From: an uncultured Akkermansia sp.
Lineage (GTDB): Bacteria; Verrucomicrobiota; Verrucomicrobiia; Verrucomicrobiales; Akkermansiaceae
Length of the DNA: 64,000 nt
Assembly (NCBI GenBank): GCA_944390825.1
Contig: CALXRG010000002.1
Coordinates: 62,001-126,000, forward strand
Direction: 5' to 3'
Shown: piece after piece, positions 35,537-44,316 of the stretch
Layout: the number at the start of each line of letters is the position of its first letter
Position numbering within the stretch: position 1 is the stretch's first letter
Notes under the pieces: model-generated
Seen by the model: only the letters and a program-made list of their open reading frames with translations
What the model was told of the DNA's origin: nothing
The model's database searches: none
Position numbers and translations under genes: made by a program

Positions 35537-37015
35537 ATGCTGAAACATATTCTTATCGGATTAGTCGGTGCGGCTTCTGTAGCTGCGGCCCAGTCGGATG
35601 CTTCTCAGCCTACCAGCGCGGAGCTGACTCATGAACAGAACATTTCCGTGCCGGATACGGCAGCGGTGCCTCCGCGCCCGGAGGGTTCCATTTACATGGG
35701 CGGTTTCCGCGCTCCGGCGATCGAGTGTGTGCGCGTTGCGGTGATTGGGCTCGGGGAGCGCGGGTTGCCGCAGACGGAGCATTTCGCCGCGATTCCGCAT
35801 TGTGAGGTGGTGGGCGTATGTGATCTTTATGATGATGTGACGAAGGAAGCGGCTGATTTCATCCAGGAGAAGACAGGCAAGCGGCCGGCTGAGTATCATG
35901 GTGACCCGAAGGCATACCTGAAGATGCTCGAGGAGCTCAAGCCTGATGCGGTGATTATTAATACCCCCTGGGAGACGCACGCGCAGATGGCTATCGATGC
36001 GATGGAGCACGGTGCTCACGCGTTTGTGGAGGTACCGCTGGCGCTGACGCTGGAGGATCTCTGGCGCGTGGTGGATACTTCGGAGCGCACGAAACGCCAC
36101 TGCATGATGCTGGAGAATGTGAACTACGGGCGTGATGAGCTGATGTTCCTCAACATGGTGCGGCAGGGGCTCATTGGCGAGCTGCTGCATGGCGAGGCGG
36201 CCTATATCCATGAGCTGCGCATGCAGATGAAGAGTGTGGACCGCGGCTGCGGTTCCTGGCGTACGTACCACTATGCCGGGCGCAACGGTAATCTGTACCC
36301 GACGCACGGCCTGGGCCCGGTGGCGCAGTATATGAATATCGCCCGTACGGATGATACGTTTGACCGCATTGTGTCGTTCGGCAGTCCGGCGTTGGGCCGT
36401 GCCGCATACGCGAAGAAGAACTTCCCGGAGGATCACAAGTGGAACCAGATGGAGTTCAAATGTGCGGATATGAGCACGTCGATCATCAAGACGAAGGCGG
36501 GCAGGACGATTCTGGTGCAGTGGGATGAGACAAGCCCGCGCCCTTATGACCGCAAAAACCTGATACAGGGTACCGAGGGTACGCTGGCCGGGTTCCCGAC
36601 GCGTGTGGCCGGTGAGCGCATCGGCTACAGCGCGATAGAGAAGCAGCAGGAGGAGGCGGGACAGCCCGGAGGCAAGGAGATCGCAGACCTGGGCGGATAC
36701 CACCGCTGGTACCAGGGCAAGGAGGCGGTGGCAGAGCTGTATCGGCAGTATGATCACCCTCTGTACAAGCGCCTCGGAGAGGCGGCTGAGAAGAATGGCG
36801 GCCATGGCGGTATGGACTACATCATGTTGTACCGCGTAATCGAGTGCCTGCACAAAGGGGAGCCGCTGGACCAGAATGTGTATGAGGGTGCCCTGTGGTC
36901 GGCAGTGGGCCCGCTGTCGGAGAAGTCGGTGAATGAAGGCGGGGCTCCGCAGGTATTCCCCGATTTTACCCGAGGTGACTGGAAGACGACTGCTCCGTTG
37001 CCCATTGTGGAGTAG
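35537..37015 (+). CDS. Glycoside hydrolase family 109 protein (alpha-N-acetylgalactosaminidase family), copy 1
   Basis: The 492-residue protein has a Sec-type signal (MLKHILIGLVGAASVAAAQ) and a Gfo/Idh/MocA-like NAD-binding fold (VAVIGLGERG, residues 67-76). GH109-typical segments include MMLENVNYGRDELMFLN and YPTHGLGPVAQYMN (H257, the likely catalytic His). Members hydrolyse terminal alpha-GalNAc with tightly bound NAD by a redox mechanism, for example on blood group A and mucin glycans. Activity here is inferred from the family. From codon 23 on it is identical to the second copy at 38259, apart from a few bases near the end. Confidence 0.92.
   Translation: MLKHILIGLVGAASVAAAQSDASQPTSAELTHEQNISVPDTAAVPPRPEGSIYMGGFRAPAIECVRVAVIGLGERGLPQTEHFAAIPHCEVVGVCDLYDDVTKEAADFIQEKTGKRPAEYHGDPKAYLKMLEELKPDAVIINTPWETHAQMAIDAMEHGAHAFVEVPLALTLEDLWRVVDTSERTKRHCMMLENVNYGRDELMFLNMVRQGLIGELLHGEAAYIHELRMQMKSVDRGCGSWRTYHYAGRNGNLYPTHGLGPVAQYMNIARTDDTFDRIVSFGSPALGRAAYAKKNFPEDHKWNQMEFKCADMSTSIIKTKAGRTILVQWDETSPRPYDRKNLIQGTEGTLAGFPTRVAGERIGYSAIEKQQEEAGQPGGKEIADLGGYHRWYQGKEAVAELYRQYDHPLYKRLGEAAEKNGGHGGMDYIMLYRVIECLHKGEPLDQNVYEGALWSAVGPLSEKSVNEGGAPQVFPDFTRGDWKTTAPLPIVE
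35604..36978 (+). repeat. Long direct repeat, copy A (GH109 coding block)
   Basis: About 1,375 bp appear identical to 38326-39700, 2,722 bp downstream. Flanks differ at once on both sides, including the signal-peptide codons and the last ten codons. Confidence 0.9.
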
Positions 37016-37040
37016 TCTTTCGCAGCTTCTGATTGACGGG

Positions 37041-37075
37041 AGCCCCCAAAGCGCAGTCTCTGCACTTTGGGGGCT
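37041..37075 (+). terminator. Hairpin after GH109 copy 1
   Basis: A 16-bp stem with one mismatch (AGCCCCCAAAGCGCAG against CTGCACTTTGGGGGCT) closes a 3-nt loop, 25 bp after the stop. A weak T-rich tail (TTCAGTCTGTTTG) follows. It could also act for the convergent araC-type gene. Confidence 0.7.
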
Positions 37076-37146
37076 TTCAGTCTGTTTGTCTCAAGGCTTG
37101 GTGCGCGGGGTCTGCAGGCGTGGCGTGCCTGCTGGCCGGGGTTTCC

Positions 37147-38079
37147 TCATGGGGTGTGCTTGGGGGACGTCCCGGACGATTGCCCAAGCTGGTAGCCGTC
37201 ATAGACGGCCTGCCCGCGTGGTGTAAATCGGATGCACGGGGAGGCCGAACACAGAATCTCGCGGCACTGGCTGGGTGTCAGCCCGCTCCATGTGCGCATC
37301 TTGCGGCAAAAGGAGGACGTGGTCAGAAAGCCTGTGCGTTCGGCAATTTCCTTGATGGGGAGGCTCGGCTCCCCCAGTAGGGAAACGGCCAGGTCAAAGC
37401 GCCGGTGCTCCAGGTAGGTGCCTAAGGGGGCGCCAAAGATGGTTCGGTAGGCACTGTTGAGGTAGTTTGGCGAGAGATCGAGGGAGGCGGCCAGTTCTTT
37501 GACTCGCAGGGTGCAGGCACCGGGACGCTCGAGAAGTTGGTGCAGGTCGGTGAAGAGACCGGGCATGGGGGCGGCGTCTTGGCGGTGCTGCGCGGTGCAG
37601 GCTGTCAACTGTGCGATGAGTCCAGCCACGGCGGCAGACGCATTGCGTTCATGCCAGTGTTTCAGAATGGCTGTGTGCTGGTTTTCCCACCCCTTGGGAA
37701 GGCGGAATACGGAGCGGTGCAGGCTTTGCCAGGGGGAGGCATTCGTGCAGGTGAATAGGATGCTGCACAGCAGAGCGTCAGTTGATTCGCGGAGCAGGTA
37801 GTGTGTCTGAAAGGGGAAGTGGAGGAGCCCTTGCCCGGCACTCAGGTGCAGCGGGCAGCCATCCAGCAGGATGTCCAGCTTGCCGCGTATCAGGGTGATG
37901 AGCCCGTAGCGACCATGGATTTCATAATAGCCTCCCAGGCGGGAGACCCGGGCATCCTGGTGTGTGATGGACAGATCTCGGACGGAGCTTTCTGCCGGCC
38001 CCGGGAGGATGGCGGCATTGGTGTTTACACTGTCGCCTTCTTCTGTGGTGCGGGTCAGGTATGCTTCCAATGTATTCAT
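37147..38079 (-). CDS. AraC family transcriptional regulator
   Basis: The 310-residue protein has an N-terminal cupin-like sensing domain of about 180 residues and a C-terminal AraC DNA-binding domain with two helix-turn-helix units (VKELAASLDLSPNYLNSAYRTIFG and IKEIAERTGFLTTSSFCRKMRTWSG). It is placed between the two GH109 genes, convergent with copy 1 and divergent from copy 2, so it probably controls one or both in response to a sugar ligand. The ATG at 38079 is chosen from domain length. A longer frame to 38199 would run through its own promoter. Confidence 0.88.
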   Translation of the reverse strand: MNTLEAYLTRTTEEGDSVNTNAAILPGPAESSVRDLSITHQDARVSRLGGYYEIHGRYGLITLIRGKLDILLDGCPLHLSAGQGLLHFPFQTHYLLRESTDALLCSILFTCTNASPWQSLHRSVFRLPKGWENQHTAILKHWHERNASAAVAGLIAQLTACTAQHRQDAAPMPGLFTDLHQLLERPGACTLRVKELAASLDLSPNYLNSAYRTIFGAPLGTYLEHRRFDLAVSLLGEPSLPIKEIAERTGFLTTSSFCRKMRTWSGLTPSQCREILCSASPCIRFTPRGQAVYDGYQLGQSSGTSPKHTP

Positions 38080-38113
38080 CTGTGCGTTGGGCGTCTTTCT
38101 CGTCCTGATGTCC

Positions 38114-38142
38114 AGTGTATAAGATAACTGCCAATAAGTCAA
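38114..38142 (-). promoter_or_regulatory. Promoter of the AraC-type regulator
   Basis: On the minus strand: TTGACT (38137-38142), a 17-bp spacer, TACACT (38114-38119), about 35 bp before the start codon. Confidence 0.6.
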
Positions 38143-38182
38143 ACTGACTGGGATGTTCAAATTCAACGACGGTGCTTTTTCG

Positions 38183-38211
38183 TTGGGAAAAGTAGCCAAT
38201 CGTGTTATAAT
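38183..38211 (+). promoter_or_regulatory. Promoter of GH109 copy 2
   Basis: TTGGGA (38183-38188), a 17-bp spacer, and a perfect TATAAT (38206-38211). The predicted leader holds a small hairpin (GCGGGC...GCCCGC, 38220-38236) and an AAGGA site 8 nt before the ATG at 38259. Confidence 0.8.
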
Positions 38212-38258
38212 GACCCTCAGCGGGCATGGTGCCCGCGGACAAAATAAGGATGACGAAC

Positions 38259-39737
38259 ATGTTCAAATATATGATGATAGGATTAGTAGGCGCGGCAGCT
38301 GTAGCAGCCGCTCAGTCGGATGCTCCTCAGCCTACCAGCGCGGAGCTGACTCATGAACAGAACATTTCCGTGCCGGATACGGCAGCGGTGCCTCCGCGCC
38401 CGGAGGGTTCCATTTACATGGGCGGTTTCCGCGCTCCGGCGATCGAGTGTGTGCGCGTTGCGGTGATTGGGCTCGGGGAGCGCGGGTTGCCGCAGACGGA
38501 GCATTTCGCCGCGATTCCGCATTGTGAGGTGGTGGGCGTATGTGATCTTTATGATGATGTGACGAAGGAAGCGGCTGATTTCATCCAGGAGAAGACAGGC
38601 AAGCGGCCGGCTGAGTATCATGGTGACCCGAAGGCATACCTGAAGATGCTCGAGGAGCTCAAGCCTGATGCGGTGATTATTAATACCCCCTGGGAGACGC
38701 ACGCGCAGATGGCTATCGATGCGATGGAGCACGGTGCTCACGCGTTTGTGGAGGTACCGCTGGCGCTGACGCTGGAGGATCTCTGGCGCGTGGTGGATAC
38801 TTCGGAGCGCACGAAACGCCACTGCATGATGCTGGAGAATGTGAACTACGGGCGTGATGAGCTGATGTTCCTCAACATGGTGCGGCAGGGGCTCATTGGC
38901 GAGCTGCTGCATGGCGAGGCGGCCTATATCCATGAGCTGCGCATGCAGATGAAGAGTGTGGACCGCGGCTGCGGTTCCTGGCGTACGTACCACTATGCCG
39001 GGCGCAACGGTAATCTGTACCCGACGCACGGCCTGGGCCCGGTGGCGCAGTATATGAATATCGCCCGTACGGATGATACGTTTGACCGCATTGTGTCGTT
39101 CGGCAGTCCGGCGTTGGGCCGTGCCGCATACGCGAAGAAGAACTTCCCGGAGGATCACAAGTGGAACCAGATGGAGTTCAAATGTGCGGATATGAGCACG
39201 TCGATCATCAAGACGAAGGCGGGCAGGACGATTCTGGTGCAGTGGGATGAGACAAGCCCGCGCCCTTATGACCGCAAAAACCTGATACAGGGTACCGAGG
39301 GTACGCTGGCCGGGTTCCCGACGCGTGTGGCCGGTGAGCGCATCGGCTACAGCGCGATAGAGAAGCAGCAGGAGGAGGCGGGACAGCCCGGAGGCAAGGA
39401 GATCGCAGACCTGGGCGGATACCACCGCTGGTACCAGGGCAAGGAGGCGGTGGCAGAGCTGTATCGGCAGTATGATCACCCTCTGTACAAGCGCCTCGGA
39501 GAGGCGGCTGAGAAGAATGGCGGCCATGGCGGTATGGACTACATCATGTTGTACCGCGTAATCGAGTGCCTGCACAAAGGGGAGCCGCTGGACCAGAATG
39601 TGTATGAGGGTGCCCTGTGGTCGGCAGTGGGCCCGCTGTCGGAGAAGTCGGTGAATGAAGGCGGGGCTCCGCAGGTATTCCCCGATTTTACCCGAGGTGA
39701 TTGGAAGACGACTGCTCCGTTGCCTATCGTGGAGTAA
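38259..39737 (+). CDS. Glycoside hydrolase family 109 protein, copy 2
   Basis: The same 492-residue product as copy 1 except in the signal peptide (MFKYMMIGLVGAAAVAAAQ against MLKHILIGLVGAASVAAAQ) and Pro for Ser at residue 23. The NAD-binding VIGLGERG and the PTHGLGP histidine are intact, so both copies should be active exported enzymes. I chose the ATG at 38259 because an AAGGA site lies 8 nt upstream and it aligns with copy 1; the ATG at 38250 overlaps that site. It has its own promoter and a strong terminator, so it is a single-gene transcript next to the AraC regulator. Confidence 0.93.
   Translation: MFKYMMIGLVGAAAVAAAQSDAPQPTSAELTHEQNISVPDTAAVPPRPEGSIYMGGFRAPAIECVRVAVIGLGERGLPQTEHFAAIPHCEVVGVCDLYDDVTKEAADFIQEKTGKRPAEYHGDPKAYLKMLEELKPDAVIINTPWETHAQMAIDAMEHGAHAFVEVPLALTLEDLWRVVDTSERTKRHCMMLENVNYGRDELMFLNMVRQGLIGELLHGEAAYIHELRMQMKSVDRGCGSWRTYHYAGRNGNLYPTHGLGPVAQYMNIARTDDTFDRIVSFGSPALGRAAYAKKNFPEDHKWNQMEFKCADMSTSIIKTKAGRTILVQWDETSPRPYDRKNLIQGTEGTLAGFPTRVAGERIGYSAIEKQQEEAGQPGGKEIADLGGYHRWYQGKEAVAELYRQYDHPLYKRLGEAAEKNGGHGGMDYIMLYRVIECLHKGEPLDQNVYEGALWSAVGPLSEKSVNEGGAPQVFPDFTRGDWKTTAPLPIVE
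38326..39700 (+). repeat. Long direct repeat, copy B (GH109 coding block)
   Basis: Partner of 35604-36978, apparently identical over about 1,375 bp, including synonymous positions, because the antisense-frame translations also agree. Confidence 0.9.
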
Positions 39738-39759
39738 ATCCGCTGCGTTCTGTTTACTG

Positions 39760-39801
39760 CATCACGCTGCAGAATATGGTTCTGCAGCGTGATGTTTTTT
39801 T
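39760..39801 (+). terminator. Rho-independent terminator after GH109 copy 2
   Basis: A perfect 15-bp stem (arms 39760-39774 and 39780-39794) with a 5-nt loop is followed by seven T residues. It starts 23 bp after the stop codon. Confidence 0.95.
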
Positions 39802-39853
39802 GTGTTGATTTTTCTCAGCGTGCCTGGGGAAAATGAGGGCGCGCTTTGCGGGC

Positions 39854-41482
39854 TTAGTTATTCGGGGTATTGCCCGGGGATTGAGCGGGGGAATTGATGA
39901 GTTCCCGTGATTTTGCCCACAGCGTTATTTTGGGATCGTTTTCTCCTCTGAAAAGGCTGAGTTGTCTGAAGGATGCGGCTCGAATATATCCCGCTTTTTC
40001 CAGGAGTTCCATATTATCAGGGGTGTCGTACCCAATGACATAATCGGCTACCCTGTCAATGGCGCACCGTTGATTTGCTTCTATCATTTCGGGGGATGCT
40101 CCGAAAGATAAAATCCATAGGGGGCAGGCGGGGAGGGCTCCGGAGCTGATGCCGAATCCGAGGTCTAAAATTCCCAGATACTGGAGCTTTGAGTTAGGGT
40201 GCTGCTCCAGTATGGAAAGTGCTTTTTGTGTTTGCTGAACATCTTCGGTATCAGTGAGTAGGGATTCGTATTTCTGTTGAGGAATGAAATAGTCATGTAC
40301 AAACCACAATGCATTTGCCAGGATGATGGCACATGTGAGTACCCATTTGTTCCTCGTAACACCGATGAGATGTATCACGATGAGGATTTCAAAAAGAATG
40401 AATGGTACTAGGATGAGCCGGTAATAGGGGAATGGTGAAAAAAGGGTGAGGGCCTCCAGGCTGATGACGGAAATGACAATGACAGCGATGTGTTTCATTG
40501 CGTATTTTTGGTACATCAGGTATGCTGCGATAAACAGCGGGGTGATCAGGACCGGCAGCTCCCATGCGTTGATTGAGATGTATCGCTTGAACGCACCCCA
40601 TAGGAAGAGAATCCAATAAACGAGAGGATTCATCTCTACCCCGGCCGGGGAGGCAGAGGATTGCGCAAAGCCAAAAGACAGGTAGCGTTCGCAGAAGTCA
40701 TCGAGCGAGTCGGTGAGTAACATGTAAATCCCAAAAGGAAGCGAGAGTGCCGCTGCAGAGCAGAACGCTCTCAGAATGAACTTCCAGAGGTTTGTGCGGC
40801 GAGAGAAAAAGAGCTCACTCGCTACCAGAGCAGTTGCGCAGAGCGGGAAGGCCGCAAGGGAATATTTAATCAGGAAGCAGCTGGCGGTACTAATCCCCAG
40901 GAGGTATGCAAGGATGGCATAATCCTGTTCTCTGACTTGCTTTTGGGGATGATAGATTTTGACCATGAGATAAAATATCCACATGATCAGAGGCATGACG
41001 AGGGATTCTGTCCTGCCTCCATATCCAAAAAAGAATGGAAGAAACAGAAAAAATGTCAGAAGGCTGATGGCGAGAAATGCTTGCGCGTGATTTTTCAGGA
41101 AGAGCAGGGATGTACGGTAAACTGCGAGATAGGAAAAAAAGGTGCAGAGCGAGAGGATTGTATAGATGCCCCCTGTGCTATTAGGATCGAGCCAATAGCC
41201 GATGGCATAGATCAAAAAGAGAAGAGGTCCTTTCACATCGATGAAGTCGACGTAAGGGACGAGTCCGTGAGCCCAGGACATCCCAGCAACATAATAACAG
41301 CAGGCGTCGCACGCATACAAATGCGATGAGAATGGGGACATAAGGCCAATCAGACCGTTGGTAACGAAGGCCAGTAGCAGCATGGCAAGATAGGGCGCAC
41401 TGTGCCGTAAAACAGCAGAGATGCGGGAGGCTGGCAGATGCGGGAATGAGGAAGGTGTGGCCTGCTTGTTATGTGTATTCAT
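39854..41482 (-). CDS. Polytopic GT-C-like membrane glycosyltransferase
   Basis: The 542-residue protein has about ten or more membrane helices. Its first large loop carries the acidic and aromatic pattern of GT39/PMT-like GT-C enzymes (YACDACCYYVAGMSWAHGLVPYVDFIDVKG split over the loop, Asp residues near 58 and 79). A soluble C-terminal region of about 120 residues follows. Such enzymes move sugars from polyprenyl phosphates to protein or lipid acceptors outside the inner membrane. The gene is visibly richer in A and T than its neighbours, suggesting acquisition. Target unknown. Confidence 0.7.
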   Translation of the reverse strand: MNTHNKQATPSSFPHLPASRISAVLRHSAPYLAMLLLAFVTNGLIGLMSPFSSHLYACDACCYYVAGMSWAHGLVPYVDFIDVKGPLLFLIYAIGYWLDPNSTGGIYTILSLCTFFSYLAVYRTSLLFLKNHAQAFLAISLLTFFLFLPFFFGYGGRTESLVMPLIMWIFYLMVKIYHPQKQVREQDYAILAYLLGISTASCFLIKYSLAAFPLCATALVASELFFSRRTNLWKFILRAFCSAAALSLPFGIYMLLTDSLDDFCERYLSFGFAQSSASPAGVEMNPLVYWILFLWGAFKRYISINAWELPVLITPLFIAAYLMYQKYAMKHIAVIVISVISLEALTLFSPFPYYRLILVPFILFEILIVIHLIGVTRNKWVLTCAIILANALWFVHDYFIPQQKYESLLTDTEDVQQTQKALSILEQHPNSKLQYLGILDLGFGISSGALPACPLWILSFGASPEMIEANQRCAIDRVADYVIGYDTPDNMELLEKAGYIRAASFRQLSLFRGENDPKITLWAKSRELINSPAQSPGNTPNN

Positions 41483-41922
41483 CGATGTTAAGGATATGGA
41501 AAATTCTTATGACCGAGGCGAAGGAAGGTGCATGTCCGGCGGTTGTGCATGTTGTACAAGTGTTTTATCTGATCATGCCAAGGATGCCGGCGAAAGTCAT
41601 ACACAATAGCGGAAGAGGATGTCCCGTGTCGATTTTCTTTTTCAGAAGTGGACACGATGGGCGGGGAAAGAGGGCTTTCCGTGAGGAAGTTACCATATTG
41701 GCTGAAGTTTGCAAGTCTTTTCCATGATGTTGGTGTGCTGCAGCATGATCCGGTTTTCTGACAAACTTTTGTTGACTGGGGGGGCAGGGGGATGGGCGGT
41801 CAGGCGATTGCTCAACGGGAGTTGCAGAGGATGGCGAAGGTGGTGGGTGTTTGCATGGGGCGGGGAGGTGCGCCGTGATGGGGCATTCTCATGTGTATGC
41901 CGTGGGAGGACAGAGCTGCGTC
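41483..41922. other. Divergent gap without a recognised gene
   Basis: About 440 bp, AT-richer in its first half like the adjacent glycosyltransferase gene. Short open frames on both strands have no protein-like features. No RNA gene or repeat was recognised before the amidase promoter. Confidence 0.6.
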
Positions 41923-41951
41923 TTGACAGCCGGGGGGTGTTTCTGTAGAGT
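41923..41951 (+). promoter_or_regulatory. Promoter of the amidase gene, apparently giving a leaderless mRNA
   Basis: A consensus TTGACA (41923-41928), a 17-bp spacer and TAGAGT (41946-41951). Transcription should start about 7 bp later, at 41958-41961, where the GTG/ATG start codons are. Confidence 0.7.
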
Positions 41952-41960
41952 GGTGCGGTG

Positions 41961-42872
41961 ATGAAGTCGTGGTATTCGTTGTTGATGGTGGCGGTTTGCC
42001 TGCTGGTGCTGGTGGGGTGTCAGGGGGTGCCGACTGGGGGACGGGGTGATCTGGTGGTGCTGGATATCGGTCATTGTTTGGGGGATGAGGGGGCGGTGGC
42101 TCCTGGGACTGTGCGGGGAAGGCGCCTTTCGGAGTATGCGTTTTGGCTGCGTTACAGCAGTGAGGTGAAGCGGGAGGTGGAGCGTGCGGGGTTCCGTTGC
42201 CTTGTGACGAACCGCGGGTTTGCGCCGACGGCGGAGCCGATGCGCTCTGAGGCGCGCCGCTCGAGGGTGATTTTTTTGAGGAGGCCGGATAAGGGGGGGC
42301 AGCGCCGCCCGTCCCATTACCACCCGGATCGCGTGGGCAGCGGTATCGCCAGTGCGGATTATGCGATTTACCGCAGGGCTGCGTGCGTGGTGTTCCTGCA
42401 CCATAACAGCAGTTCCGGCCGTTGGGTGAGTGGGGGGTCGCCCAGTATGATTATTTGTAACCGCTACAATGGCCGCCCTTTGGCGCAGGCCATGGCGGAT
42501 GTGATGAATGGCAGCATCCTCGATCACGGTATGCCGAACGCCGGGATGAAGTGCCGCGTGGTGCCGCGTTATGTGGATGCTGATCGCTCAGCGGCGTGGA
42601 TGAATGCGTTGGATGATTCGGGTATCCCGGCTGCGGTGCTGGAGGTGGCTTTCCTGAATAATCGGAATCATGCGGAGTTCCTGGCTGATGATGCGAATGC
42701 CCGCCGTTATGCCCGTGCGGTGGGGCAGGGGATTGTGCGTTATATGCGCAGCCGTGCGGGGCTCCGTCCGCATGTGCGCGCGGATGAGAACAGGGCTGAT
42801 GAGGGGTCGTTCGGCTACGCGGCAGAGTCGCGCCGCTTGAGGGTGCCGGGTGCCAAGCTGCTGGTGCGCTGA
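41961..42872 (+). CDS. N-acetylmuramoyl-L-alanine amidase (Amidase_3), lipoprotein
   Basis: The 303-residue zinc amidase cleaves the bond between muramic acid and the stem peptide. The lipoprotein signal ends in LVGC. The zinc and catalytic residues fit Amidase_3: DIGHCLGDEGA (first His), SEYAF (Glu), FLHHNSS (second His), and VLEVAFLNN (catalytic Glu). The first motif has Cys where most members have Gly (GHG). A GTG 3 nt upstream (41958) is an alternative start. It is convergent with plsX. Confidence 0.88.
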   Translation: MKSWYSLLMVAVCLLVLVGCQGVPTGGRGDLVVLDIGHCLGDEGAVAPGTVRGRRLSEYAFWLRYSSEVKREVERAGFRCLVTNRGFAPTAEPMRSEARRSRVIFLRRPDKGGQRRPSHYHPDRVGSGIASADYAIYRRAACVVFLHHNSSSGRWVSGGSPSMIICNRYNGRPLAQAMADVMNGSILDHGMPNAGMKCRVVPRYVDADRSAAWMNALDDSGIPAAVLEVAFLNNRNHAEFLADDANARRYARAVGQGIVRYMRSRAGLRPHVRADENRADEGSFGYAAESRRLRVPGAKLLVR

Positions 42873-42902
42873 GGGCCGGGGAGGTTCCGCAGGTAGGCGG
42901 GG

Positions 42903-43940
42903 TCAGCCTTGTTTGCGGTAGGCGTTGATGGTGCCCATGGCTTCGGTGATGCGGTCGTTGACGCTGAAGCGGCACATGTTGCCGGCCATGCGCAGGGCGT
43001 TCAGGATGGCGGTGCCGTTCGCTGAGCCGTGCGCGATGATGGAGACGCCTCGGACTCCCATCAGGGGGCTGCCACCGACGGCATCCGCGCTCATCTTGTT
43101 GCGGATGGTGCGGAAGACGGAGCGCATGCCCAGTGCTCCCAGGGTGGCTACGGGGCTGGATTTGACGCCGTCTTTGATCATGTGGATGAGGACTTTCGCG
43201 GTGGCTTCGACTGATTTGAGCAGGATGTTGCCGGTGAAGCCGTCGGTCACGGCGACGTCCAGGTCGCTTTCAAAGAGGTCGTGGCCTTCGCAGTTGCCGA
43301 TGAAGTGGAAGGGCAGGACGCCGGCTCCGCTCAGGTCGTGCAGCAGATGGTAGGTTTCTTTGGAGAACTCGCTGCCTTTGCAGTCTTCCGTTCCGTTGCT
43401 CATGACGCCGACGTTCGGGTTGCTGCGGCTGTAGAGGTAGCGCGCCAGCATGGCGCACATGACGGCGTAGCCGATGAGGTGGCTGGGTTTTGCATCCGGG
43501 TTGGCTCCGGTGTCGCTGACCAGGGTGTAGCCTTTCCGGCTCGGTAGAGGGGAGACGATGCCGGCGCGTTCGATGCCTTCGAGCAGTCGCAGTTTGATGG
43601 TGCTGGCGGCTACGGCTGCTCCGGTGTTGCCGGCGGAGACGACGGCTTCGCATTCCCTGTCTTTGACGAGGTCGACCGCGATGCTCATCGAGGAGTGTTT
43701 CTTTTGCCGTACGGCCATCAGGCCGCTGTCTTCCATGGTGACGACTTCCGGGGCATGGACGATTTCCAGTTTTCGGTTGCCGCCGATGCCTGCGGCGTCG
43801 CACGCGGCTTTCAGCGTGGCTTCGTCCCCGACAAGACACAGTTTCTTGAGGTCGGGTATCTCGCGCAGCGCCAGTTTGGCTCCGTCTATGTTGATCTGCG
43901 GCGCTTCGTCGCCGCCCATGGCATCCAGTGCTAATCTCAT
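42903..43940 (-). CDS. plsX: Phosphate acyltransferase PlsX
   Basis: The 345-residue enzyme makes acyl phosphate from acyl-ACP, the first committed step of phospholipid synthesis with PlsY. It opens with the family signature MRLALDAMGGDEAP and contains VSAGNTGA and a closing GxxGxANGTAI region. It lies downstream of yceD and rpmF, a widely conserved order, but here a terminator and its own promoter separate it from rpmF. Confidence 0.95.
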   Translation of the reverse strand: MRLALDAMGGDEAPQINIDGAKLALREIPDLKKLCLVGDEATLKAACDAAGIGGNRKLEIVHAPEVVTMEDSGLMAVRQKKHSSMSIAVDLVKDRECEAVVSAGNTGAAVAASTIKLRLLEGIERAGIVSPLPSRKGYTLVSDTGANPDAKPSHLIGYAVMCAMLARYLYSRSNPNVGVMSNGTEDCKGSEFSKETYHLLHDLSGAGVLPFHFIGNCEGHDLFESDLDVAVTDGFTGNILLKSVEATAKVLIHMIKDGVKSSPVATLGALGMRSVFRTIRNKMSADAVGGSPLMGVRGVSIIAHGSANGTAILNALRMAGNMCRFSVNDRITEAMGTINAYRKQG

Positions 43941-43976
43941 CGTGTCAGAAGGAGCGGGTGTCCTATTGTGCTCAAC

Positions 43977-44005
43977 AGGCTAGCAAATCTGCTTTAGTAT
44001 GTCAA
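43977..44005 (-). promoter_or_regulatory. Promoter of plsX
   Basis: On the minus strand: TTGACA (44000-44005), a 17-bp spacer, TAGCCT (43977-43982), about 37 bp before the start codon. The -10 box is weak beyond its T-A...T frame. Confidence 0.5.
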
Positions 44006-44016
44006 TGCAAAACAAT

Positions 44017-44050
44017 ACAAAAACCGTCCATCACATGGTGAAGGACGGTT
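44017..44050 (-). terminator. Rho-independent terminator after rpmF
   Basis: On the minus strand, AACCGTCC pairs with GGACGGTT, extended inside by GTGA/TCAC across one A-A mismatch, and is followed by a run of Ts (GGTTTTTGT). It starts 30 bp after the rpmF stop. Confidence 0.85.
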
Positions 44051-44079
44051 GAAACTTTGCAGGTGGGGCGTGGGAGAAA

Positions 44080-44271
44080 TCAGTCAACGACTTTCACCAC
44101 GACCTCAGCGCCACTCTGGGTCTTGTAGGTGCCGCACTGCGGGCAGGCGGTGTGGCCGGGGACGGCTGCGCCGCACTTCGGGCACTTGCCGAGTTTGGGG
44201 GCTTTCCATGCCTGGGCTGCCAGGCGGGAGCGCTGCTTCATCTTGGACGTTCTGCGTTTCGGAGCTGCCAT
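44080..44271 (-). CDS. rpmF: 50S ribosomal protein L32
   Basis: This 63-residue basic protein opens [22 protein letters not shown] and carries the zinc-ribbon cysteines CPKCG and CPQCG, typical of the zinc-binding form of L32. It is downstream of yceD with a 45-bp gap and is closed by a terminator. Confidence 0.96.
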   Translation of the reverse strand: MAAPKRRTSKMKQRSRLAAQAWKAPKLGKCPKCGAAVPGHTACPQCGTYKTQSGAEVVVKVVD

Positions 44272-44316
44272 ATGTAATTTTTTGGTTAAGATGCTGATAT
44301 GAGCGGGCTCGCGGCG

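Noticed and set aside
35561-36853. A 430-codon antisense frame over GH109 copy 1, repeated over copy 2
   Set aside because: Its conservation between copies only reflects the identical nucleotide repeat. It was used as evidence for nucleotide identity, not as a gene.
35604-39700. Assembly error producing a false second GH109 copy
   Set aside because: The two copies have different signal peptides, promoters, terminators and flanks, and a complete AraC gene lies between them, so a real duplication is more likely. Long reads would settle it.
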